Below, piece after piece: positions 19,168 to 29,602 of a stretch of DNA of 39,433 nt (position 1 is its first letter; every line of letters begins with the position of its first letter). A program made the position numbers and the translations under genes. The notes beneath the pieces were generated by a model. That model did not search any database. It was not told the DNA's origin and was given only the letters and a program-made list of their open reading frames with translations. The stretch spans positions 1 to 39,433 of the forward strand of contig BBBM01000024.1 in NCBI GenBank assembly GCA_001311565.1. Reading direction: 5' to 3'. This DNA comes from Desulfothermus okinawensis JCM 13304. GTDB taxonomy: Bacteria; Desulfobacterota; Desulfovibrionia; Desulfovibrionales; Desulfothermaceae.

Positions 19168-20006
19168 ATGAAAAAGCAAATGAAAGATGAAATAATCATA
19201 GAACCAAAGCGTGGTCTCGGTCTAATAGATTTAAAGGAGATGTTGAGATATAGGGACCTTTTTTATTTTATGACATGGAGAAATATACGCACTAGATATG
19301 CTCAGTCAAGCATTGGAATTGGATGGGCTATTATTCAACCTTTTTTTTTCAATGGTAGTTTATACGATAATTTTTGGTAGATTGGCTAAAATAGATTCAA
19401 ATGGAGTACCTTATGCAATATTTAGCTTTACAGCTCTAGTTCCATGGACCTATTTTGCTAGTTCTTTAACTGAGGGCACCAATAGTTTAGTAGCTAATGC
19501 CAATATGTTAAAAAAAAGGTATACTTTCCTAGAATTATTTTGCCTATATCTTATATAGTTGCAAGGTTATTAGATTTTATAATAGCTTTTTTTCTTTTTA
19601 TTGCTTTTAATGTTTTGGTATAAAATATTTCCTACAACAAATATAATTTTTCTTCCAATATTGATGATTAACTTGATATTGACAGCAATGGGATTTAGTT
19701 TATGGTTTACTGCCCTTGCAATACAATACAGAGATGTAAACTACTCAATTTATTTTATTGTGCAATTATTTATGTATGCAACACCTGTGGTTTATCCTAC
19801 CACTGCGATCCCTGACTCATTAAGAAATTATTACGCAATAAATCCCATGGTAGGGGTAATAGAAGGTTTTAGATCAGCACTTTTAGGTACAATACCAATG
19901 CCATGGACCTGGATTGCGATTGGAACGGTATCGGCTTTTACTTTAGCTTTTACTGGTATTTTATATTTTAGTTCAAGACAAAAAAATATTTGCAGATGTA
20001 GCTTAA
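19168..20006 (+). CDS. wzm: ABC-2 type polysaccharide exporter permease (Wzm-like)
   Basis: The start region (KRGLGLIDLKEMLRYRDL, WRNIRTRYAQSSIGIGWAII) and following segments (SMVVYTIIFGRLAKIDSNG, PYAIFSFTALVPWTYFASSL) are standard for Wzm/TagG permeases. Five or six membrane helices follow, with the late block TPVVYPTTAIPDSLRNYYAI, NPMVGVIEGFRSALLG. With one A removed from 19980-19986 the end reads FSSRQKIFADVA, the normal family end; as written it reads past it. Further breaks are at 19341-19349, 19511-19517 and 19588. It exports a lipid-linked polysaccharide with the ATPase that follows 30 bases later. Confidence 0.9.
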
Positions 20007-20036
20007 CTACCAAAAAATAGTGGGAAGTGAATTTTT

Positions 20037-21342
20037 ATGTCAGACACAGTAATTAAGGTTGAAAATGTAAGCAAAGCTTATCGCATTGGTTTGAAAGATG
20101 AGAGGCCAGACACTCTTGTACAAACCATATTTTCCTGGTTTAAAGCACCTATAAAAAAATTTTATGTCGCTCAGGAAGCTAACTAAATTTCATAATAGTG
20201 ACAAATCTAAAGATATAATTTGGGCACTTAAGGATGTATCATTTGAGGTCAAACAGGGTGAGGTGGTTGGTATAATAGGTAGAAATGGTGCTGGGAAAAG
20301 TACCCTTTTGAAAATACTTTCAAGGATTACTGAACCAACATCGGGTCGGGTAATAATAAGGGGAAGGGTAGGGAGCTTGTTAGAAGTTGGCACTGGTTTT
20401 CACCCTGAACTAACTGGTCGTGAAAATATCTATATGAATGGCACAATTCTTGGTATGACCAAAAAAAGAAATAGATAAAAAAATTTGACGAAATAGTAGA
20501 ATTTTCTGGTGTGGAAAAATTTTTGGATACACCTGTAAAACGGTATTCCTCTGGAATGATGGTGCGCTTGGCATTTGCAGTTGCAGCCCATTTAGATCCT
20601 GAAATTTTGATAGTGGATGAGGTTCTTGCTGTTGGGGATGCTGAGTTTCAGAAAAAATGTTTGGGGAAGATGGAGTCAGTGGCAAAGGGTGGCAGAACGG
20701 TTTTGTTCGTGAGTCATAATATGGCTGCGGTAGCTAATTTATGCAATAAAGGAATAGTATTAAATAAAGGAAAGGTTGTATTTCTTGGAACTGTTCATAG
20801 AGCTTTAGACTTTTATTCTAATTCTCTTGCAAAAGAGACTCCATTGGGCGTTGCAAGAAGACCCGATTATTCTTTAAATTATTTTATTGAATCTGTTAAA
20901 ATTGTTGATGATAAATTTCACATTAAATCGACTTTTAAATATTGCGAGCCATTAGGTATAATTGCTACCCTGAATGGGGTAGATTTTAAGTTCTGTTTTA
21001 GCTTTTTAATTAAAAATCAATTTGGACAATGCATTTACCATTTAAGATCACAAGATTATGGACATTTTTTTTTACCAACTAGTCAAAAAAAGTACTATTT
21101 GTTTGTTTGTGCCTTACCTAGCCTTACAGAAGGCACTTTTTTTTATAACTGCATGGCTCGGCGATGCTAATGATCGCGAAATTGAGGCGTGGCGTAATTG
21201 TGTAACTTTTCATGTAGTAAAGGAAAGTCCTTATAGTGGGAACTTACGCTCCAATGTTATCCCTCAGGCCAATTGGATTTTAAAAAAACTCTTTAATCTA
21301 GTAATCAAGAATCAAAGGCTGCTTTATTGGGAGCATGGATGA
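20037..21342 (+). CDS. wzt: ABC exporter ATPase with carbohydrate-binding C-terminal domain (Wzt-like)
   Basis: Residues 1-250 are a Wzt/TagH-type nucleotide-binding domain: [12 protein letters not shown], Walker [15 protein letters not shown], the Wzt-specific [20 protein letters not shown], signature [15 protein letters not shown], Walker [20 protein letters not shown] and the switch LFVSHNM. The 160-residue C-terminal extension ([36 protein letters not shown]) has the beta-sandwich pattern of Wzt domains that recognise the end of the O-chain. Frame breaks are at runs 20154-20160, 20460-20466 and 21137-21144. The final residues are uncertain because of the A run at 21281-21287. Confidence 0.9.
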
Positions 21343-21423
21343 AGTAATCCCTAAGATTATAATCGATTGTTTTTACTATGAAGACAGTCCAAAAGTTTTA
21401 ATGACTGGAGAGGGATTTTATTG

Positions 21424-22415
21424 ATGATAATGCTAAGTCTTAAAAATATAAGAGATGATGTTGAAAATTTAAAAATTAGAACCGTAGTTAAACTAAATTA
21501 TTATCTAAAAAAATTATAATGATATTATATGGCTAATTGGTGATGGGAGAAGTGGCACTACATGGGTATGTAATCTGATTAACTTTAGCAAGAAATATAG
21601 AGTGATGTTTGAACCATTTCATCCCAAATTTGTTAGTAGAGCAAATTTTTAATCCCTCATCAATATGTTTGTCCAGGCAAATTAGATGATAATTTAATAC
21701 GATTTGCAAGAGATGTTTTTAGTGGAAATTTTTTTTCATAGAAGAGTAGATTCTGAAAATACAAAAATATTATACGAAGGAATCCTTATAAAGGATATAT
21801 TTGCAAATTTATTTAGCTATGCTTTAATGTGTCATTTCCCGGAGGTCAAACCAATTCTTCTGATTAGGAATCCTTTTGCTGTAGCGCTTTCTAAGTTTAA
21901 AAAAAAAGAATTGGTTCTGGTTCAATGAACCACGCGATTTATTGAAACAAACAGATTTGTACATTGATCATCTTTCAAAATTTGAAGATCTCATTTTAGA
22001 AATTAGTGAAAAACGGAATTTTTTTGTTAAATCAAATATTAATTTGGTGTATAATTAATTATATTCCTTTAAGACAATTTAAATTAGGCACTATTTATGT
22101 GTGTTTTTATGAAAATATTTATTCGGATCCCATAAAAGAAATAAAAAAAAATATTCAAATTTATAAAAAAAATCACATATCATTATAAATGAAATTAAAT
22201 TAAATGAAGCTATTAACCGACCAAGTAGAGTTGCAGGTGAAGATAGCTGTTTTTTTACTGGTAAGTCACCTATTTCATCATGGAAAGATGAAATTCCAAC
22301 TGAGATAATAGAGAAGGGTTTGTATATATTGCAGCATTTCGGATTTGAAAAATTATACAAAGAAAATTTTTATCCGGATGAAAATATGTTAATAAAAATT
22401 CAAGCTAGTGTGTAA
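21424..22415 (+). CDS. Sulfotransferase-like protein
   Basis: With one A removed from 21507-21513 the protein reads IIWLIGDGRSGTTWVCNLIN, the 5'-phosphosulfate-binding loop of sulfotransferases, followed by YRVMFEPFHPKF. The 3'-phosphate-binding block is KPILLIRNPFAVALSKFK (R-N-P-x-x-x-x-x-S), and YEGILIKDIF plus WFWFNEPRDLLK fit the fold. Tail: GTIYVCFYENIYSDPIKEIK and SRVAGEDSCFFTGKSPISSW. Breaks occur near 21655, 21727, 21899, 22013, 22143 and 22167. It would add sulfate to the polysaccharide from PAPS. A short open frame (21335-21424, [20 protein letters not shown]) bridges from the ABC ATPase and may be an unrecognised N-terminal part. Confidence 0.75.
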
Positions 22416-22511
22416 GAAAATAAAAAAAACAGTTATGAAAAGCATGGGAATCTAACCGGGCGAGTTTTGGCATTCAATAATTCGTATGGGGGAATGGGTT
22501 ATTTTTTAGAT

Positions 22512-22886
22512 GCATGGGGGCATTTCTAAGCAAATATCCATTTTTTTGATAAGGAAAAAGATGCCCTTGAGGCATCCCTCTCCTAAAAATAATTTTATAT
22601 TTTAGAAAGGAACAGCTATGAACATTACCATTGCCATTTGCACCTGGAATAGGGCGAAGCTGCTGCACCAGACTCTTCAGCAAATGATTAAGCTCAAACA
22701 ACCCCCAAGCATATCCTGGGAACTCCTGGTAGTTAAAATAATTATAACTCCACAGATAATACCGAGGAAGTAGTCAGGGAATTTGAAGGACGATTACCCG
22801 TTAGACACATTTTTGAACCCAAACAAGAACTCTCTCATGTACGCAATCGAACTATTAGGGAAGCTAAAGGGAACTTCATCTTATGG
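22512..22886 (+). pseudogene. Truncated, frame-shifted copy of a family 2 glycosyltransferase (5' part)
   Basis: From 22618 this reads MNITIAICTWNRAKLLHQTL, then SISWELLVV, a five-base insertion relative to its better copy (near 22735), EEVVREFEGRLPVRHIFEPK and SHVRNRTIREAKG. It stops matching at 22886, before the DDD metal site, where the next glycosyltransferase begins. The part before the ATG (22512-22617) is a decayed version of the sequence preceding the 24305 gene. It is therefore a partial duplicate of 24201-24569, about 85% identical by eye, and has no catalytic region. Confidence 0.85.
22512..22886. repeat. Direct repeat copy 1 (partner 24201-24569)
   Basis: The two blocks share TATGAACATYACCAT, GCYAAGCTGCTGC and CAGATAATACCGAGGAAGTA-like stretches. 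They also share the upstream AAGGAACAGCTATG and the weaker preceding coding sequence (ACAAAGAAAAGGATACCCTT against ATAAGGAAAAAGATGCCCTT). They are spaced 1.7 kb and are in the same orientation. Copy 2 is the better preserved. Confidence 0.8.
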
Positions 22887-23802
22887 AAAACGAGGTGGTT
22901 ACTAAAAAGGTTATGGGAAAAGGACCGTTAATAAGTCTAATAATTTGCACCCGAAATAGAGGCACGGCGTTAAACCATTGTCTAAATGCACTGTCAGAGA
23001 TGGAGGTGCCGTGTGAGTGGGAACTTGTCTTAGTAAATAATGGTTCCACAGATAATACTGCTGATATTATAAAAAAAATTTATCCACAGTTCTCCTCTTA
23101 TAAATGTCAGATTTGTATATGAATCAATACCTGGATTGGCACGTGCACGAAATAGTGGAATACGTTATAGCAGCGGTGAAATAATTGTATTTACAGATGA
23201 TGATTGCTATCCAGAACCTGATTATCTCTTGCACGTGGCACAAGTGTTTAACTCACCAGAAATATCATATTTCGGCGGCAGAGTAGTTCTATATGATCCC
23301 AAAGATTATATGATAACTGTACAATACAAAAATGAAGTACAATTAATAAGGCCAAATACATTTATACCTGCTGGTTTAATTCATGGAGCTAATATGGGCT
23401 TTAGAAAAAAAAATTTTTAAAAGAATTGGTGGATTTAATGAACTTTTGGGAGCAGGAACGCTCCTTCCTTCAGAAGATGTTGAATTTATTGCACGCGCCT
23501 CAGCATCAGGTTTTACCGGGGGCTATTTCCCAGGTCCTGTAGTTAAACACCACCATGGTCGAAGGAGCAAAGAACAAATACAGTCTTTGGTGCGAAGTTA
23601 TCATTTAGGGCGAGGAGCTTACTATGCTTCTATGCTTTTAAACAAGAAATCAAGGTATCTGTATTTAAAACATTGGTGGTGGTCAATATCTAAATTAGAT
23701 TGGGAGCGCAATATTTATGAGTTAAAGGGAGCTCTTATTTATTTTAGATTATATACGATTAATCGTTTAAAGCATAAAGAAATCATACCTGCATTTAAAT
23801 AA
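22883..23802 (+). CDS. Family 2 glycosyltransferase
   Basis: This is a full GT2/GT-A domain: LISLIICTRNRGTALNHCL, WELVLVNNGSTDNTADIIKK, IPGLARARNSGIRYSSGEII, VFTDDDCYPEPDYL (DDD metal site), GGFNELLGAGTLLPSEDVEF (ED catalytic motif) and a membrane-associating tail. The first ATG (22883) lies inside the junction with the truncated copy. A second ATG (22913, MGKGPLISLIICTRNR) is the more natural start. Breaks are at the A runs 23070-23077 (VRFVYESIPG restored) and 23405-23412. Corrected length is about 300 residues. Confidence 0.88.
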
Positions 23803-24028
23803 ACCAAGCTAATGATGATTAAAAGGCTAAACAGTATCTATATGCCAGTTTCTAGTGAGTTGCAGCAGAATAATAAAGTGAAACTTCAATAAAATAAAGA
23901 GAATTAAATAAGGTAAGATTATTGATATGACTGGTTATATTATATATTAAATTAATATACATAATTATCTTCAAGTTTTTTTTGGGGGAATGGATATAGA
24001 CAATACTATCCCTCACTAGACCACTAAT
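23803..24028. other. Gap after the glycosyltransferase; no gene recognised
   Basis: AT-rich sequence with stops in all frames. A TTTTTTTTGGGGG stretch lies at 23978-23990. It may be the decayed 5' part of the gene whose tail is described at 24029. No promoter or terminator is convincing. Confidence 0.4.
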
Positions 24029-24308
24029 TGCTGTTACAAAGCATGTGATCTACAAGGTAATGACTGTCTTTGAAGAGACAACTGCACTGTATGAACAAAA
24101 GGGAGTCATAGTTAAATCAGGTGCTATTGTGAATAAAATCTTTATTGAATATGCTTCAATACCATGGAAAAGGAGAGAAGAGTCCAAAAAGAGGAATATT
24201 ACATGGGATCACTTACCAAAGTTTTATTTTACTGACAAAGAAAAGGATACCCTTAATACAGCCTCTCTTAAAAACAACTTATTATATTTTAAGAAGGAAC
24301 AGCTATGA
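24029..24308 (+). pseudogene. C-terminal remnant of an unrecognised protein
   Basis: An open frame entering from upstream without a start reads TRPLIAVTKHVIYKVMTVFE, then WDHLPKFYFTDKEKDTLN and TASLKNNLLYFKKEQL. Its stop overlaps the next glycosyltransferase start (CTATGA), the pattern of translationally coupled genes. The same tail, more decayed, precedes the pseudogene copy at 22618. I do not recognise the family. It looks like a gene end whose 5' part was lost when the block was duplicated. Confidence 0.5.
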
Positions 24309-24569
24309 ACATCACCATCGCCATCTGCACATGGAATAGGGCAAAGCTGCTGCGCCAGACTCTTGAGCAAATGACTAAGCTCAGACACCCAGAGAGCATA
24401 TCTTGGGAGCTCCTGGTAGTTAACAATAACTCCACAGATAATACCGAGGAAGTAGTCAATGAATTTGGAGGACGATTACCAGTCAGACATATTTTTGAAC
24501 CCAAACAAGGGCTATCTCATGCACGCAATCGAGCTATTAGTGAAGCCAAAGGGGACTATATTATATGGA
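24201..24569. repeat. Direct repeat copy 2 (partner 22512-22886)
   Basis: This is the better-preserved copy: it comprises the end of the unrecognised upstream gene and the first ~90 codons of the glycosyltransferase at 24305. See copy 1 for the shared stretches and extent. Confidence 0.8.
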
Positions 24570-25243
24570 CCGACGACGATGTGTTAGTAGATGAATACTG
24601 GCTTATTGAATATGTTAAAGGCTTTAATAAATATCCTGATGCTGCTTTTTTTGGAGGTCCAATTGGGCCTTGGTTTGAGACCCGACCCCCAAAATGGATT
24701 CAACAAAATTTTTCTATCTTTGAAACGGCTTATGCCTGTCGCAATATCAGCTTTAAGGAATTGGTCATCGATAATGCGAAAATAACCTTTTGGTGCTAAT
24801 ATGGCTGTCAAACAATTCATTTATCAGAAAATAAAATATGACCTGAATTAGGGAGAAAGGGTCATAGCTTGATAGGAGGAGAAGAAACAACTTTTTTTCC
24901 GTTTCCTATTAAAAGATGGGTGGTATGGAATTTGGATACCCACCGCTAGAGTTAAACATTTTATAACCAAGGAAAGGCTTTCAAGAAAATATATTCGCGA
25001 ATACTACGAAGCTCAGGGTCGGTTTTTGGCAATTACCGAATGTTATTCAGAAAAAAAATGTAGCCTTGTTCTTTGGAATGCCAAGATGGAGAATTAGGCG
25101 TCTCATTACTCTTTACTTAAAGACTATAAGTTGCATTTTCTTTTCAAGAAATGAATATATAAAAAAAATGGCAATGCTATCAGACAGAAAAAGGGCTCTT
25201 AAAAGAATATTTTAGAAATTGGTTGAAGAAGCTAATCTTTTAA
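24305..25243 (+). CDS. Family 2 glycosyltransferase (frame-shifted)
   Basis: Signatures in order: MNITIAICTWNRAKLLRQTL, WELLVVNNNSTDNTEEVV, QGLSHARNRAISEAKGDYI, IWTDDDVLVDEYW (DDD), FFGGPIGPWFETRPPKWI, then PFGANMA. With corrections: LGRKGHSLIGGEETTFF, IWIPTARVKHFITKERLS and WQCYQTEKGLLKEYFRN, then WLKKLIF, the normal GT2 end. The second half has at least five shifts (24786, 24850, 24891-24897, 25049, 25164), more than a typical gene here, so genuine decay is possible. It probably adds a sugar to the EPS repeat unit. Confidence 0.65.
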
Positions 25244-25878
25244 TTATTTTTCACTATTCTAGCTGATGGTTAACACCTCCATTGCAAAATATGGAAAAGT
25301 GCATCAAAGAGTTTGCATTGACATACTAAAAGGAGAAGACACTTAATAATCCTAGTGCTAGAAAAATTTTTATATTTTTTTTGTCCTACTCTATCAGATT
25401 TAATTATTGGTCTGTACAATTATATCAAAATCCCATGTGGGATGGTACAGGCATTGAATGGGTCAAAACTGCTTTGCAGCGTTTGATGTATATTGAATCA
25501 TGATTATTAGTATTAATATGGAAAAGTGAAAAAAAGTGTTTAGTTTTTATAACATATTGGAATAATCAAATCGAGGTTATCAAGAAGTTTTTGTAGTAGA
25601 AGAAGTTGAAGAAATATTAAATGCTATTAACATAGAGAGAGCTATGTTAAATTTGACTCAATGTTTACTAGAAAAGTTTTGGGAGACTTTTTTATAGGAG
25701 GAACACCATATGGTTTTTGGTGAAAGGTGATGATATAAAACAGTTTTTATCAGTGATACGGAAGATTTTTGCAGAAGGGAAAGGGTATACTATTTAAGCA
25801 AATAGAGATTACGCAATTAAAAAAATTTAGTGAAGAAGTAAATTGTAAAAAGTTTGAAGAGCTTTATTTGAATTTGAT
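25244..25878. other. No intact gene; probably decayed coding sequence
   Basis: About 635 bases with only scraps of readable protein in changing frames, for example NYWSVQLYQNPMWDGTGIEW, LLEKFWETF, GGTPYGFW and IKQFLSVIRKIFAEGKGYTI. Stops and shifts are far denser than in neighbours, and few shifts coincide with long A/T runs. I read it as remnant EPS-type coding DNA; no family is recognised. Confidence 0.4.
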
Positions 25879-26929
25879 ATGATTAATATAAAAAAAAAGT
25901 TGGTTTTTAAAACAATTCCTAGGGGATGGCATGCCTATTTAGAATGTTATTCTAATGCCCTTAAAAAAAATATGGTATAGAGGTCATGGAAAGCGAAGTC
26001 TTTAATGATGATATTCTTAATGAAGAGAGTTTAACAGGTATTCATTTCCACTGGTGTGAATATTTATGGGGAGATTCTTATTTTAAGGGCATTAGATTAA
26101 TAATAGGTTTATACAAATTTTTAAAAAAAAGGCAAAACAAGAAAATAAATTTATAATATGGACTGTTCATAATCATAGGAGGCACGATAGAGATATATTT
26201 TTAGATGAATTAGGCTATAGAATTCTTATTAAGTTATGCGACCTGATAATAGTTCATAGCTGCTGGTCTAAGGAATATATAATAAAAAAATATAAACCTA
26301 AATCTAAGGTAGTAATTATGCCTCATGGTAATTTTGGGGAATATTTTAAGTGTAATGAAGACAGATTAACTATTAGAAAAAAAATATTTAATAGAAAAAA
26401 AATAAACCAGTTCTAGGAATTATAGGTGCTATTCGTCCTTATCGTGGACATCTACTGGCTATTGAAATGATTAAATATTTAGAAAACACTCATCTTATCA
26501 TTGCTGGAACACCTTATTGTCCTAATTATCTTTCCAATATTAAAAAAAGAAATCTGTGCTCTTAATAATGTAACATTAATTCCTAGGAAGTTGTCTGATA
26601 AAGAGTACTCCGAAATGATTAAATTATGCGATATTATTTTGTTACCTTATAACAACATTACTACAAGTGGGGCGTTGATGGCTAGTTTGGGATTAGGTCG
26701 AAGTGTAGTATGTTTTGACCATCCATATTTTAGAGAGTTTATCACTCCTGGTTCTGTGACTGGACGAATAGTGGGGCATAGTCCTAAAGAGATGGCTTTT
26801 GGAGTAAAAGAATTGTTGTCAATACCTCACGTAGAGCGCAAAAAGGGCTGTTTGGAAGAAGCAAAGAAATATAATTGGGACAAAGTGGTTGTTCCTGTTG
26901 TAGCAATTTTAACGAAAGAGTGTTGTTGA
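25879..26929 (+). CDS. Family 4-like glycosyltransferase
   Basis: The N-terminal half reads FKTIPRGWHAYLECYSNALK, GIHFHWCEYLWGDSYF, IIWTVHNHRRHDRD, and LCDLIIVHSCWSKEYIIKKY. The C-terminal Rossmann domain has LGIIGAIRPYRGHLLAIEMI, THLIIAGTPYCPNY, ICDIILLPYNN-like (LCDIILLPYNNITTSGALMA) and SLGLGRSVVCFDHPYF. This is the GT-B layout of glucosyl- or mannosyl-type transferases. Frame breaks are at A runs 25964, 26123, 26284, 26379, 26396 and 26541. The corrected length is about 345 residues. Acceptor and donor are not predictable. Confidence 0.78.
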
Positions 26930-27360
26930 TAGAGCATAGAGCAAATTTTTTTTACTTAGTCTTTTGGTGCTACATTGGATAGTTGTTTGCTATATTAAAG
27001 CTACAATATATATGGTGGTGTCATTTTCAAGGGCTTAGGGCCTTTTATTTAAAATTTGTACCAATTGTAGTGGAATTTGTATTTAATTTAGTAAACGGTT
27101 ATATTTTTGTTGGATATAATAAAAAATAAATTGGTTTTATTTATTCCATTGTATTTCTTTTTCCCAGACTTAAGGATAGGTTATGTGTAGGTATGAAGAG
27201 GAATAATTGCCATAAGGCAAACAAAGGAAGAATGTAATGAATTTAACATTCTTAGAAAGCAAAGGATAAGTTATATTCTATAATTCCATAAAGAATTAAG
27301 AAGGATCGAAATGAGCAATGCGACACTTGTACTGAAGGAAATAGAGGGAGGTCTAGTGAG
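26930..27360. other. Intergenic region, 431 bases, no gene recognised
   Basis: AT-rich with stops in all frames. A short imperfect inverted repeat (AAGG and CCTT arms around GCTTAGGG) near 27028-27043 is followed by TTTTATTT and might be a weak terminator. The end, near 27350, has a purine-rich AGGGAGG ribosome site for the next gene. No tRNA, riboswitch or repeat is apparent. Confidence 0.4.
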
Positions 27361-28477
27361 ATGAAAGTCTTATATATTTCAGCAACCAATACGGCTGAAG
27401 CTGGAAATCGAGTAATGTTGACTTGGATTAATTATTTTTTTAGAAAAAGGATGGGAAATTGGAGCCTGTTGTCCTTTAAATGGGACTTTGAGTTATGCTT
27501 TACAAGAGACACTAAACACAAATTATTTTCCTCTTAATACAACAATTAGTAATAACTTAAACTTTTTCTTAAACTTAATAAAGTTATTCAAGATTGTTTT
27601 AAAATTTAAACCTGATATTATTCATTGTAATTCTGAATCATCTTACTATTTATCGCGTTATGTTTGTCGCGTATTGTCAGTACCGGCAGTAGTCCATATT
27701 CGTTTTCATTTCAACAAGGATTTTTATGCATGGCTTTTTAAAAAAAAAATATAGGCCGAGTTTACTATTCTTTGTTTCAAATTCATTGTTACAGGAAGAA
27801 AAAAAAGAAAATTACTAGACACAATTGATGAAAAAAAAACTTGCTGCTCTACATAATTGCCTAGACTCTTCTTTGTTTGACTCTTATACTGACGATATAT
27901 CTTATAAAAAAAAATTATATCAATTTCGGATGTTATGGATCAATACAGAAAATTAAGGCACAGGAGCATCTAATCAATCTTGCTATTCTGTTTAAAAATA
28001 AAAAAGTTAATTATCCTATTTACGTAGTAGGCAGAGCTAAAGAACCTAATTACTATAATTACTGTGTTGAGCTATGTAAAAAAAAGCAAGTTGATAATTT
28101 ACTTAGATTTGTGGGACACTCTGATGATGTTTTTAAATTAATGCTTTCAAATACAGCGACAATTTCAGTTTCTAGATATGAAACATTTGGGATGTCTGTT
28201 CTCGAATCTATGGCATTGGGTGTACCAGTGATTGCGTTTGACGTACCTGCTATTAAGGAAGTAGTTGGTAATGCAGGAGTGATAATAAAACAAAATGATA
28301 TACAATCTCTTGCAGAGGCATGTTGCATGCTTGCTAAAGATAATATATTAAGATCTAGATTGTCTGATATGGCTCGTGAAAGATTTTTAAAACATTTTAC
28401 TTCTGAAAAAAATTCTACCAAAATTGGAAAGTCACTATAAGGAGTTAGTCAAGGGTTATGAAAATATTATTAGTTAG
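27361..28477 (+). CDS. Family 4 glycosyltransferase
   Basis: The start MKVLYISATNTAEAGNRVML has the AGN/GG donor-side loop; FKPDIIHCNSESSYYLSRYV and VPAVVHIRFHFNKDFYAWLF follow. The C-terminal domain reads FGCYGSIQKIKAQEHLI, YPIYVVGRAKEPNYYNY, LLRFVGHSDDVFKLMLSNTA, and the catalytic region SRYETFGMSVLESMALGVPV (E-x7-E). With one A removed from 28405-28411 the end becomes LPKLESHYKELVKGYENII and overlaps the next gene by 20 bases; as written it stops at 28440. Other breaks are at 27438, 27743, 27801, 27832 and 27905. Confidence 0.85.
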
Positions 28478-29589
28478 TTTAGCACCTTTCATTGGTGGGG
28501 CAGAAGTAGCAATGGAACGTTTAGCTTTAGGACTTGAATCTTGTGGATGTAATGTTCTTTGTGTATTGGGATCAAATAATGAAGTTGGAGAGAGGTTTTC
28601 CAAAAATGGAGTAAAATGGGTGTATATGCCTCTACCCTTTACTTCTAAATGGAATCTTTTTTTTCTATATTTATGCTGCTCTTAAGTTTTTTTTTATTTT
28701 TAAAAAAAGGAAAGATTTGATCTACTGCACGTCAATGATTTGCCTAGTTTTCAATTTGTTAGTTTTGCAGCTAAATATTTAAAAATTCCTCGCATATGCC
28801 ATCATAGATATATATTCAATGGAGAGGCAATAAAGTGGTTTTTAAAATTTGGAGTTGAATATCATATATTTGTTTCAGATGCACTTCGTAGAGATTTAGA
28901 AGAAGCTTTTCCCCCTTTGAAATATCAAGTAGGAGATGTTGTTTATGACGGACTTCCCATCCCGGAACAAATAGATTATTATAAGAAATTACAGCTTAGG
29001 GAATTGCTGAATTTGCCCAAAGATAAGATTATTGTGTTATTTGCAGGTCAGATAATTTACAGAAAAGGTATACAGGATCTTATCCAGGCTTGGAAACTAT
29101 TAAAAGGGGATTTAAAAAACAAGGCATATTTGGTTGTGATAGGAGAGGATCTCGAGCATAGTGGAAGTTATAGAAAGGAAATGGAACGACTTGCCGAAAT
29201 TTTGGGAGTAAAGGTGGATTTCAGGGGATTTCAGAAAAATGTAGATTTTTGGTTAGATGCAGTAGATTTAGTTACTGTGCCAAGTCATATTGAGCCTTTG
29301 GGAAATGCCACATTAGAAGCGATGGCCCACGCCCGACCAGTAATTGGAACTAAGGTAGGAGGTATTCCTGAAATGATTGTTGATGGAAAAACAGGGCTGT
29401 TAGTTCCACCCAAAAGTCCTAAAGATCTTTCCAAGGCCCTAGCTACATTAATTGAAAATTCTTCTTTAAGGGATATGTTGGGAAGAGTTGCTTATCAACG
29501 TTGTAAAGAATTTTTTTTCTATTGATCGCCATGTAACGAATGTATTAAGAGTTTATAATCACGTAATCTCAATATATCAAAAACAATAA
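28458..29589 (+). CDS. Family 4 glycosyltransferase
   Basis: MKILLVSLAPFIGGAEVAME carries the GG donor-site loop. The middle part has FDLLHVNDLPSFQFVSFAAK and PRICHHRYIFNGEAIKWF. The C-terminal domain is complete: VLFAGQIIYRKGIQDLIQAW, LVVIGEDLEHSGSYRKEMER, VDFRGFQKNVDFWLDAVDL, and HIEPLGNATLEAMAHARPVI (the E-x7-E-like motif) with GTKVGGIPEMIVDGKTGLL. Runs at 28656 and 28690-28710 and the T run at 29510-29517 (end restored to EFFSIDRHVTNVLRVYNHVI) are the breaks. It is coupled to the upstream glycosyltransferase. Confidence 0.9.
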
Positions 29590-29602
29590 AAGATTATGGC
29601 AG

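Noticed and set aside
22558-22576. GATGCC-CTTGA-GGCATC hairpin as a terminator
   Set aside because: It lies within the decayed gene end of the repeat and has no T tract on the plus strand; the match is probably fortuitous.
24145-24339. 64-codon ORF overlapping the GT2 start
   Set aside because: Out-of-frame to both the gene remnant and the GT2; ends with His-rich antisense-like composition.
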